11,311 bases of DNA. Source: Thermoplasmatota archaeon. GTDB taxonomy: Archaea > Thermoplasmatota > E2 > DHVEG-1. Under the pieces are notes generated by a model. The model saw nothing but the letters and a program-made list of their open reading frames with translations. It was not told where the DNA came from and did not search any database. This document shows, in pieces, positions 1 to 6,224 of the stretch. The translations under genes and the position numbers were made by a program. The first letter of the stretch is position 1. The number at the start of each line of letters is the position of its first letter. Where the stretch lies: contig JAUWOO010000050.1 of the NCBI GenBank assembly GCA_030612095.1, forward strand, positions 1-11,311. The letters run 5' to 3'.

Positions 1-182
1 ATATATCAAGTATAACGTTTGAGATGACCTTCGTTACAAAACAAAAAATGTTACTGTCATTATTTTCTGTTATCAATAGTTACTCTCGGGTCTTTGACCT
101 GGGTTTATAAGAAGTTCAAGTTTACTCCCTAAAAGTTGTAGGGTCTAACAAAAGTTAAATCATTTAGGCACAAAACGATCCA

Positions 183-230
183 ATTGAAGAGCGCTAAAAT
201 GCGAGCTTGCTCTACAATCATCTCTTCAAT
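183..230. repeat. 9-bp inverted repeat in the left gene-free stretch
   Basis: ATTGAAGAG at 183-191 is matched by its exact reverse complement CTCTTCAAT at 222-230. The 30-nt interior contains a second small hairpin, GAGC-TT-GCTC. Transcribed, this could fold into a stem with an inner stem-loop. No T-run follows, so it is not a clear terminator. A further direct copy of ATTGAAGAG lies at 606-614, in the flavodoxin leader. The rest of 1-560 has many stops in all frames. One unbroken reading of about 57 codons on the + strand (roughly 270-440) has no start signal or recognisable product. I see no tRNA, rRNA or CRISPR here. Confidence 0.35.
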
Positions 231-565
231 AACAATACATACCTTCTTTTCTCCTTCCATTATAACTGCCAATCTTATACCATCCAACACTGGGCAAATA
301 TTTAGATAATTCCAGTTCTGGAGATGAATATCTTGTTATCCTGAAACATCACAGGATGCCAGTAGCAAGAGTAAATCTATCTACGTTGCTTTCTTTTTGG
401 CTTCTGAATAAAGTAACAAGAGAATATAATAGTATTTAGCGGAAATTTTCAAGGCATTTTTGAAGTAAATTAAGGTCACTTAATATAAAAAAAATCTATT
501 TTAATAAAGCCATGTTTGCCACAATTGTTTCGATGTAGGTTAACTACCTCTATCGCCAAATCTTT

Positions 566-600
566 TTAGGGATAAATTCTCAAGCACCTAAGTCTATACA
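566..600 (+). promoter_or_regulatory. Flavodoxin promoter with gapped palindromic operator
   Basis: TTAGG at 566-570 and CCTAA at 587-591 form an inverted repeat with exactly 16 nt between the arms. It ends directly against a TATA-like stretch (TCTATACA, about 593-600), so a bound protein should cover the BRE/TATA region. The flavodoxin ATG is about 70 nt downstream. The same arms with the same spacing recur at 5374-5399, 5405-5430 and 7656-7681. The half-site resembles that of DtxR/IdeR boxes, whose spacer is shorter, so the regulator is unknown. Confidence 0.6.
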
Positions 601-660
601 TTAGCATTGAAGAGATTGTGACAAATGTATCTTCTTTAGAGATAATGGAAGGGTGGAACT

Positions 661-1104
661 ATGTCAAACACTTTAATTATTTATGGAACAACCATGGGAA
701 ATACTGAGATACTAGCGGGAAAAATTGATTCTGTATTAAAATCAAGGGAAGTAGAAACAACAATGAAGAATGTGACAGATGCAAGTGTCAACGAGTTATC
801 TGAATATGATGTAATCCTCCTTGGATCATCAACATGGGGAGATGGAGAGCTACAAGATGACTTTGCTGTTTTCTATTCAGATTTGGAAGAAGTGGATCTA
901 AAAGGGAAGAAAGCCGCGGTTTTTGGACCTGGAGATAGCTCATATGAGAATTTCTGTGAAGCAGTAAACATATTAGAGAAACGCCTTAAAAAATGTGGAG
1001 CAGAGCTTCTTTTAGACGGATTGAAAATAGATGGAGATGTTGACGAATCGGATGAAATGGTAGAAAAATGGACTCAACAGCTTACCGGGCACATTTCGCC
1101 TTAA
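661..1104 (+). CDS. Short-chain flavodoxin (Desulfovibrio type)
   Basis: A 147-residue flavodoxin, a soluble FMN electron carrier that can stand in for ferredoxin when iron is scarce. The phosphate-binding loop is at residues 9-16 (GTTMGNTE). The first flavin-flanking loop with its tryptophan is STWGDGEL at 57-64, followed by QDDF. The second flavin loop is GPGDSSYENF at 89-98. Loop sequences and the C-terminal LLLDGLKIDGD resemble Desulfovibrio flavodoxin closely, and the length is normal for the short-chain class, which lacks the extra insertion of long-chain forms. The ATG follows GGAAGGGTGG with 5 nt spacing, so the start is secure. It leads a + strand group with a small cysteine protein and a ferredoxin. 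Upstream is a TTAGG-N16-CCTAA operator, fitting metal-regulated expression. The similarity to a bacterial type could mean horizontal transfer, which is not tested here. Confidence 0.95.
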   Translation: MSNTLIIYGTTMGNTEILAGKIDSVLKSREVETTMKNVTDASVNELSEYDVILLGSSTWGDGELQDDFAVFYSDLEEVDLKGKKAAVFGPGDSSYENFCEAVNILEKRLKKCGAELLLDGLKIDGDVDESDEMVEKWTQQLTGHISP

Positions 1105-1148
1105 CGATTCTAAAAACATTTGGTAAAACGTGGGGGAGATGTAGAGAT

Positions 1149-1574
1149 ATGCATAGTGCAAAAAGTACAATTACCGTAGAAGAGGGAATTCATTTACCTC
1201 TGGAGTTCTGTGGTACGTGCCCTTATCGTTTTACATGTCCATCTGTAAATACAGACCGTATAAAGGAGAAAAACATCAGGACGAAAAAATTATTTGAATG
1301 TAAAGATTTTATATCCCAAGAGATCTCTAAATTTTACAACATTCCAAAACTTCCAATATTTATATATGATAATCCCCACACAATGTATGAAAAATTAGGG
1401 TTTTTTCTGGCACAGATAGGATATGACAAACAAAACAAAAATCTTTTTAATGCAATGTTCAGCAACCCGATTGTCATAATAAAAACGAAGAAGGGAGTAA
1501 ATATGCAATCCATACATGAAAATGTTCTGAACGTTCTAATTGAAAAAATAGACAGCAATAATGGATCTGAATAA
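1149..1574 (+). CDS. Small protein with CxxCx5C motif, unknown function
   Basis: I do not recognise this 141-residue protein. The N-terminal third has cysteines at 21, 24, 30 and 51 (FCGTCPYRFTCP around the first three), a pattern that could hold a metal ion or an Fe-S cluster. The rest is a mixed, soluble sequence (ISKFYNIPKLPIFIYDNP at about 75-90, then FFLAQIGYD) with no membrane segment or signal peptide. The ATG at 1149 was chosen because GGGGGAG at 1132-1138 lies upstream. The frame stays open to an ATG at 1068 inside the flavodoxin gene, but that start has no ribosome site. It lies 44 nt after the flavodoxin stop and 87 nt before the ferredoxin start, so co-transcription is likely. A role in redox or Fe-S metabolism is suggested only by its neighbours and cysteines. 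Confidence 0.7.
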   Translation: MHSAKSTITVEEGIHLPLEFCGTCPYRFTCPSVNTDRIKEKNIRTKKLFECKDFISQEISKFYNIPKLPIFIYDNPHTMYEKLGFFLAQIGYDKQNKNLFNAMFSNPIVIIKTKKGVNMQSIHENVLNVLIEKIDSNNGSE

Positions 1575-1661
1575 CAAGTTTTTGCAAGAGAGCATGCTTC
1601 TGCATTAAGAGGGATGTTAGTAAGGAAAATATTAAAACAGTTAATTGTCATACTGGGTTCT

Positions 1662-1829
1662 ATGCCTGCGATAGTAGATAAGGAAACATGTACTGCATGC
1701 GGAGCATGTGTAGAGGTATGTCCTGTAGAGGCAATAACAATGCCGGAGAAAGCTGTAATCGATGCAGAAACTTGCACTGAGTGTGGAGTTTGTGTCGATG
1801 AGTGCCCGGTAGACGCTATTTCGCTCTAG
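1662..1829 (+). CDS. 2[4Fe-4S] ferredoxin
   Basis: A 55-residue clostridial-type ferredoxin carrying two [4Fe-4S] clusters. It has two full CxxCxxCxxxCP motifs (CTACGACVEVCP and CTECGVCVDECP), related to each other by the internal pseudo-symmetry of the family. It is a soluble low-potential electron carrier. The ATG at 1662 gives the usual compact N-terminus (MPAIVDKETC). An upstream ATG at 1614 would add 16 residues (MLVRKILKQL...) with GAGGG directly abutting it and no counterpart in typical ferredoxins, so I prefer 1662, although its ribosome site is weak. It sits downstream of flavodoxin and the small cysteine protein. Having flavodoxin and ferredoxin together allows a switch of carriers with iron supply. 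Confidence 0.93.
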   Translation: MPAIVDKETCTACGACVEVCPVEAITMPEKAVIDAETCTECGVCVDECPVDAISL

Positions 1830-1840
1830 AAAAACCTAAA

Positions 1841-1870
1841 AAAATGCTCTTATTGGGGGCATATTTTTTG
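1841..1870 (+). terminator. Possible terminator after ferredoxin
   Basis: A weak inverted repeat (AAAATGC at 1841-1847 against GCATATTTT from 1859) ends in a run of six T at 1864-1869, 12 nt or more after the ferredoxin stop. Archaeal termination depends mainly on the T-run, so this is a plausible end for the + strand transcript facing the minus-strand DUF2023 gene. Confidence 0.4.
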
Positions 1871-1903
1871 TAACTGGATTTAGGTATTCCAAACTACTTT
1901 TGG

Positions 1904-2248
1904 TTATCCTATTAGCTCCTCAACCTCTCGGTCATCGGTTTTTCTTTTTAGGTAACGCTTGCATTGTTTCAGTCTATCATAACCAAGCATAATACCAAGA
2001 ATGAAATCCTGTTCATCGGTTAATTTGTTTAAAGCAGTTATATTGAATGATTTTACTACTTCGATACACAATCGATGTCCAAAAAAGACATTGATCTTAG
2101 AACTATTTACCTTAGTGATTAAATAATCTATATTTTCATCTTGTAGCCTTTTTTCTATATAGCCTTGATCTGATCCTTTCGTCGTATGCAAAATAAGATT
2201 CCTCAATCCCCGTTTGTACTCATACAAATGATGATTAAACACTTTCAT
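1904..2248 (-). CDS. DUF2023 family protein
   Basis: A 114-residue soluble protein that I recognise as DUF2023. It shows the family hallmarks: an MKVFNHHLYEYKRGLRNL start, KINVFFG in the middle, and DEQDFILGIMLGYDRLKQC near the end. The biochemical role is not known. From memory, family members often sit next to flavodoxin genes in bacteria; here the flavodoxin is within 1 kb but on the opposite strand, converging on this gene. The start is firm: AAGGTGAAA precedes the ATG. It lies 103 nt downstream of the transglutaminase-like gene on the same strand and could be the last gene of that transcript or have its own promoter. Confidence 0.82.
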   Translation of the reverse strand: MKVFNHHLYEYKRGLRNLILHTTKGSDQGYIEKRLQDENIDYLITKVNSSKINVFFGHRLCIEVVKSFNITALNKLTDEQDFILGIMLGYDRLKQCKRYLKRKTDDREVEELIG

Positions 2249-2351
2249 ATTTTCACCTTTATTCCCGACATTTTTTAGAAATATATCCCGCTTAGTTAAA
2301 TATCATTTTTTCGTCCCGATGGCAGTGATCCAGTTTTTTTCTTCAAGTACA

Positions 2352-3068
2352 TCAATTTTTATTGAAGAATAACCAGCATTCATCACGAATCCCCTCAACC
2401 TTTCTGTTCATATCTTCACGAACATGATGTTTGAAAAATATCTTTTTAATCCCACGCAGATCTGTGCTATATTTACCATAAAAGTCATCTGGAGAATCAA
2501 ATAGTCCATAGTCTTTCTTTATCAATTTACTTTGAATATACGTATCCTCACCAGTCCATTCAGTAGAAACTTCATTGAACCCGTCAACTGCTACCCCATA
2601 CCCTTCAAAATAACCTGATTGGTCAAATTTTCTTTTAAGACATTGCAGGTACCGATGATCAAGAATTATCCCTTCTAAGTTTATCCATTTGTCATGAAAC
2701 AAAACTTCTACCCAGGAGTGGATAATCTCATCAGGAGCCAATTTGTAATGTAACCCAGTGATAATACCTTTTTGGACTTTCTTATCTATCGTGAAAAAAT
2801 GAATACGACAGGGTACTTTTACAGCACGAAGCAAAGCCATAAATAATGTACCCTTGGTGTTGCATTGTCCATATCCATCATTTAAAACCTTTGAAGCTGG
2901 GATACTATCAGACTCATTATATCCAAATTTGATTTCATCCCTAACAAAATAATAGATTTTTTCGACCTTGCTTTCGTGGTCCCTATTGCCTATTAGTGTG
3001 TCTACTATTTCTCCAATTTCTTTTGAATTGGAGTCCAATATCAACGTTGGTTGCAGATATTGTTGCAT
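2352..3068 (-). CDS. Transglutaminase-like (cysteine protease fold) protein
   Basis: A 238-residue protein with the transglutaminase-like core. The catalytic cysteine is C69 in NDGYGQCNTKGTLF, followed by the usual LRAVKVPCRI strand. The histidine is H117 in IIHSWVEVLF. The acidic third residue is probably E132 or D137 in NLEGIILD. Archaeal and bacterial members act as proteases, peptidases or amidases more often than as true cross-linkers; the substrate here is unknown. No signal peptide or membrane segment is visible. I chose the ATG at 3068, 13 nt past the stop of the upstream methyltransferase, with GAGGTGA overlapping that stop. The same frame is open to a TTG at 3125 (19 more residues), which would overlap the upstream gene by 44 nt and lacks its own ribosome site. 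It is the fourth gene of the methyltransferase run. Confidence 0.82.
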   Translation of the reverse strand: MQQYLQPTLILDSNSKEIGEIVDTLIGNRDHESKVEKIYYFVRDEIKFGYNESDSIPASKVLNDGYGQCNTKGTLFMALLRAVKVPCRIHFFTIDKKVQKGIITGLHYKLAPDEIIHSWVEVLFHDKWINLEGIILDHRYLQCLKRKFDQSGYFEGYGVAVDGFNEVSTEWTGEDTYIQSKLIKKDYGLFDSPDDFYGKYSTDLRGIKKIFFKHHVREDMNRKVEGIRDECWLFFNKN

Positions 3069-3081
3069 GTCCGGAATTTTT

Positions 3082-4002
3082 TCACCTCTTTTTTTTAAAC
3101 TCAAATAGCTTCCCTTTTTGACCAACTAATGTAAATAATTTCCCCTTTGTCAAAATATTCATGAATTCATCCATATCTAGATGTTCACTAGTGGCAAAAA
3201 ACCGACCATCTGGTTTCACAACCCGGTGTATTTCCTCAAGCAGTTTCTCCTTGTTTCGTATCATCTGAAGTACATCATATAATAGAACAATGTCCACACA
3301 CTCATCTGGCAATCCTGTATTTCTACTTGAAAGAATTGTCTTTATATTTTTGAATGCTCCTTTTTTGATCTTTTTCTTAACTGTTTTTATCGCCAGAGGA
3401 TGAATATCCACTGCGTGTATAACACCATTATTTCCAACTATCTGTGAAGCAGGTATAGTAAAACTTCCTATACCACACCCGTAATCCAGCATAATCTGTC
3501 CTTTTTTGAGTCCAATCTTTCTCAATGTTTTTTCTGGTTTCCTAAAGATATTGCGAACTGTTAACACTGTTTTCATTATTACAAAGCCAATACCTGGCAT
3601 CATCAATTTATCTTCTCCACGCTTGAATATCAGCTCCCTGAACATCAGGATAGCAGTAACAAATTGAGCAATCGCAAGAACTTCAAATATAATAAGTACC
3701 GTTAATCTTTCTCCTTGTAACCATTGGGATCCTTTCTCAAGCATCATGACAAGAGGAGTTAGTACAATAATCATTAATGGTATCAAAGCAGCTAACCAAT
3801 GTCCCACAGGTTTACCTGCACCCTTGTGTTCTTTTTTATATTCATAAATAGCGAAAATTCCAGTGCAAATTGTTATCCCGCCAGCAATTAATCCATAGAG
3901 TATTGCACGCATGCGTAGGAAACCGTTTATGTAGTAAATCAACTTGATAATAGGATAGACTAAGCTAAGTATGATATAAATAACGTATTTTTTCTCATTC
4001 AT
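3082..4002 (-). CDS. Membrane-anchored class I SAM methyltransferase
   Basis: A 306-residue protein with two parts. The N-terminal part has about four membrane helices (roughly residues 6-24, 32-52, 69-88 and 102-121). The C-terminal part is a Rossmann-fold methyltransferase starting near 160, with SAM motif I LDYGCGIGS at 172-180, an acidic ribose-binding residue in HAVDIHP and motif III/IV features LLYDVLQMI and VVKPDGRFF. The catalytic part should face the cytoplasm on a membrane anchor, which points to a lipid or other hydrophobic acceptor, but the substrate is not evident. The ATG immediately follows the TAA of the preceding gene, so the two are probably translated together. It is the third methyltransferase in a row on this strand. 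Confidence 0.85.
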   Translation of the reverse strand: MNEKKYVIYIILSLVYPIIKLIYYINGFLRMRAILYGLIAGGITICTGIFAIYEYKKEHKGAGKPVGHWLAALIPLMIIVLTPLVMMLEKGSQWLQGERLTVLIIFEVLAIAQFVTAILMFRELIFKRGEDKLMMPGIGFVIMKTVLTVRNIFRKPEKTLRKIGLKKGQIMLDYGCGIGSFTIPASQIVGNNGVIHAVDIHPLAIKTVKKKIKKGAFKNIKTILSSRNTGLPDECVDIVLLYDVLQMIRNKEKLLEEIHRVVKPDGRFFATSEHLDMDEFMNILTKGKLFTLVGQKGKLFEFKKKR

Positions 4003-4575
4003 TTATCTCACTTTCCTTTCAGGTATTCCTATATATCTTGGCACTCTGTTCATATATTTACGATAAGTATCATCATACTTTTCAAGACAGAACTGTTCCT
4101 CCATAAGAATTACTAAATGCTGTGGGATGGCATACATTATTACAAATAATACCATGAGCCATGACATTCCAGCTATTGCAACTCCCAAAAACGCTATGAT
4201 GTTGAAGAAATATTGAGGATTTCTAGATATCTTGTAAACACCATTCATAGCTGGCTCATTCAAAGGAGCAGTTCTATAAATTACATAGGAATTTATTTGA
4301 GCGATAAAACCAAAAATGAAAATTATAAGACCCACAGTGAACCATATCGTTTCAAGCTTTAACGGAACAAAAACAGAATAGATAATAAAAAAATAGTACG
4401 GCGTCATGCATAACATGATTATCTTTCCTTCTTTTCTAGTATATCCTGACACGTCACGAGCGCGTTTGGCAGTTGCTTTATTTGTCATCACAATAAGTAT
4501 CCCTGATAAAAATACAGGGACGGTAAGCAGCCAAGTGTTTAACAATCCAATTTCAAATTCAGGTATTAATGACAT
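4003..4575 (-). CDS. ICMT/PEMT-type integral membrane methyltransferase
   Basis: A 190-residue protein with about five membrane helices and the C-terminal signature shared by isoprenylcysteine carboxyl methyltransferases and phospholipid N-methyltransferases: NGVYKISRNPQYF at 111-123 (G112, Y114, R118, P120, Y122), then E159-E160, and YDDTYRKYMNRVPRYIG at 167-183. These residues bind SAM and shape the membrane active site. The acceptor could be a phospholipid headgroup, a prenylated thiol or another lipid; sequence alone does not decide. It overlaps the upstream gene by one base (TAATG) with AAGGTGA before the ATG, so translational coupling is likely. Directly abutting is another methyltransferase that also has membrane helices. 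Confidence 0.85.
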   Translation of the reverse strand: MSLIPEFEIGLLNTWLLTVPVFLSGILIVMTNKATAKRARDVSGYTRKEGKIIMLCMTPYYFFIIYSVFVPLKLETIWFTVGLIIFIFGFIAQINSYVIYRTAPLNEPAMNGVYKISRNPQYFFNIIAFLGVAIAGMSWLMVLFVIMYAIPQHLVILMEEQFCLEKYDDTYRKYMNRVPRYIGIPERKVR

Positions 4576-5219
4576 TATTTCACCTTCTTAGCATTTAAGC
4601 ATATAGCCTTTGTTTTTCTACCAACAAGTTTTACGTCTTCGATTACAAAACCTGCTTCTTTGACAGTTTTTGAGAGTTCAGTTGGGTTAAGAGAGTGGTT
4701 ATATGGAGCGGGCTTTCCCCATGTCCTCACATAACGAATTCCTAACCCCATCTTTGAGAAAAATGGCATTCCATGGCCAGTAAGATCAACTATTACAAGC
4801 CTTCCACCAGGTTTCAGAACTCTGTAGCTTTCATTTAACACTGTGTTTGGTTCCTTTACAATATGTAGTAGATTTACTAGTAGAATAGCATCGAACATAT
4901 TATTTTCAAATGATGTACCATAGCAATCGTCCTTCCGGACTTCGACATTGTTATATTGACCTAGCTTTTCCTTAGCCCGCTCAAGCATCTCTTGAGACAT
5001 ATCTGTTGCTATCAAATGTTTTACTCTATCTGTAATCATCTGTGAGAAGTAACCTGTTCCGCAACCCAACTCTAAAACCATACTCATGTCTTTGAATTGA
5101 TTTGTAAGCCATTTCTTCACATCTTGATAGATCGCTGGTCCGACAACATAAATGGAGCCATCGTCAAATTTGCTTGCTAATCTATTCCAATATTCATATT
5201 CTTCTCTGCTTCCTGGCAT
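4575..5219 (-). CDS. Class I SAM-dependent methyltransferase (type 11-like)
   Basis: A 214-residue soluble methyltransferase. Motif I is VLELGCGTGYFS at 48-59, with an acidic residue for the SAM ribose in LIATDMSQEML. Motif IV is DAILLVNLLHIV and the post-motif region is RVLKPGGRLVIVD. The pattern matches the UbiE/Methyltransf_11 group, whose members methylate quinones, lipids and small metabolites. The ATG at 5219 was chosen because GTGAT, matching the archaeal anti-SD, ends 4 nt upstream. A GTG at 5228 would add only three residues and has no ribosome site. It is the first gene of a packed run (methyltransferase, ICMT/PEMT type, membrane-anchored methyltransferase, transglutaminase-like). 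The leader holds a further palindrome, GGATAT-GTCC-ATATCC, at 5251-5266. Confidence 0.85.
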   Translation of the reverse strand: MPGSREEYEYWNRLASKFDDGSIYVVGPAIYQDVKKWLTNQFKDMSMVLELGCGTGYFSQMITDRVKHLIATDMSQEMLERAKEKLGQYNNVEVRKDDCYGTSFENNMFDAILLVNLLHIVKEPNTVLNESYRVLKPGGRLVIVDLTGHGMPFFSKMGLGIRYVRTWGKPAPYNHSLNPTELSKTVKEAGFVIEDVKLVGRKTKAICLNAKKVK

Positions 5220-5347
5220 CTTAATCACTCATACAAAAATCATCATATTGGGATATGTCCATATCCTAAAATTTTCTCGTTTTTTCAATTCTGATGTTAT
5301 TTTGCACATCTATTTCCTTCCCGCAATTGTTATACCAAAATTCTAAT

Positions 5348-5430
5348 TTTAGGACTTCCTAAATTATATAGCTTTAGGCAGGTAAATAACTCCCCCTAAA
5401 AAAATTAGGCGAGTCTTAATTATCTCCTAA
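5348..5430. promoter_or_regulatory. Three-palindrome operator/promoter region between divergent genes
   Basis: Three inverted repeats built on TTAGG/CCTAA lie side by side. The first is TTTAGGA-CT-TCCTAAA at 5348-5363, a perfect short palindrome. The second and third are TTAGG-N16-CCTAA at 5374-5399 and 5405-5430, starting 31 bp apart, close to three helical turns. A TATA-like ATTATATAG sits at 5363-5371 between the first and second; it reads as a TATA box in either direction, with CCTAAA beside it on either strand. The region could therefore control the methyltransferase run (-), the secreted protein (+), or both. The remainder of 5229-5654 holds only short reading frames (23 codons from 5441, 32 codons from 5560) that I do not call as genes. 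Confidence 0.6.
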
Positions 5431-5654
5431 AAGTATGGTAAAATGATGATGCCAACACAGCAAAAACATGGGGCAAGAGGTAAAGCACACAGCATGTTTC
5501 CTGGATTAATATAGGTGGTCGAACCTTGCGTTTCATAGATATTTTTGTGAAGAAAGGTTATGGAAAGTCGAGAAATGACACATACAAAACAAGAAGCAAC
5601 TCGGTGGTCGTGCGTGTTAGCAAATCCTAAGATGAATGAAAGGGTAGAAAATAA

Positions 5655-6086
5655 ATGAAAAAAACAACATTAACAATAGCAATTATATCGATGTTATTGC
5701 TTGCAGGAGTATCTACCGTAACATGTATGAAAACTACATCTACAAAGAATGAGAAAGCAACCACTCGAATTACAGAAGAAACTGCAGAAGTGTCAAAACT
5801 TGTTGATACGAAGTATCAGAGACACTGGTTTTTCTTTGCCGATGTAAACTCATCAGGATATGCTAAAGGAGCAGTAGTTCGTTGTTATGATGGAATAATA
5901 TCGGTGACGTATTCTAACGGGGTCACTACTATTAACACCCCACTTGCAGATAAAACCTTTAGAGGACTGCATACAGTAGACATATATGGCTTTGGTGGAA
6001 CCATTAGCTGGGGCGGGAGTGTAACCAATAAGGACATATCATTTGAGGGTTTTGGAATGATATGTTTCATCCAGCCCCTCCAATAA
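5655..6086 (+). CDS. Small secreted protein, unknown function
   Basis: A 143-residue protein with a clear N-terminal export signal: lysines at 2-3, a hydrophobic core (IAIISMLLLAGVST) and a likely cleavage around residues 22-26. The TVTC stretch is not a good lipobox. After a Thr/Lys/Glu-rich linker (about 26-50), the mature part is rich in short beta-strand-like segments with many Gly, Ser and aromatic residues (GFGGTISWGGSV near 112-123), as in a small extracellular beta-domain. I recognise no family. AGGG at 5641-5644 lies 10 nt before the ATG. It is divergent from the methyltransferase run and shares the operator region at 5348-5430. Export plus this promoter make a surface role in the same response possible, but that is inference. 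The downstream gap to 6225 has no clear terminator. Confidence 0.72.
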   Translation: MKKTTLTIAIISMLLLAGVSTVTCMKTTSTKNEKATTRITEETAEVSKLVDTKYQRHWFFFADVNSSGYAKGAVVRCYDGIISVTYSNGVTTINTPLADKTFRGLHTVDIYGFGGTISWGGSVTNKDISFEGFGMICFIQPLQ

Positions 6087-6224
6087 TAATAGATTATTCC
6101 CATTTCATAAATAAGCCAGGACAAGACAGAAAAAGATGAAAAATACCACAGAATTAACTCACGCTGTTATAATTGGTGGAAAAGCTAACGTATGTAATTA
6201 CTCCCACCCCCATAATACATTTTC

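Noticed and set aside
127..143. CCCTA/TAGGG pair, at first sight another operator of the TTAGG type
   Set aside because: The arms are in the opposite order and only 7 nt apart, so the arrangement does not match the other sites.
174..197. TTAGG followed by GCTAA as a degenerate fifth operator
   Set aside because: The spacer is 14 nt and one arm is mismatched; no gene starts nearby.
270..440. Open + strand stretch of about 57 codons resembling the tail of a decayed gene
   Set aside because: No start, no ribosome site and no recognisable family; could be chance.
2341..2367. CTTCAA/TTGAAG inverted repeat at the end of the transglutaminase-like gene as a terminator
   Set aside because: On the coding (minus) strand it is followed by A residues, not T, and part of it is coding sequence.
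5441..5512. Short frame beginning with three ATG codons just after the operator block
   Set aside because: Only 23 codons, no ribosome site and no familiar sequence.
5560..5658. 32-codon reading frame ending in a 3-base overlap with the secreted-protein start region
   Set aside because: The ribosome site is too close to its ATG, the product has no recognisable features, and such frames arise by chance.
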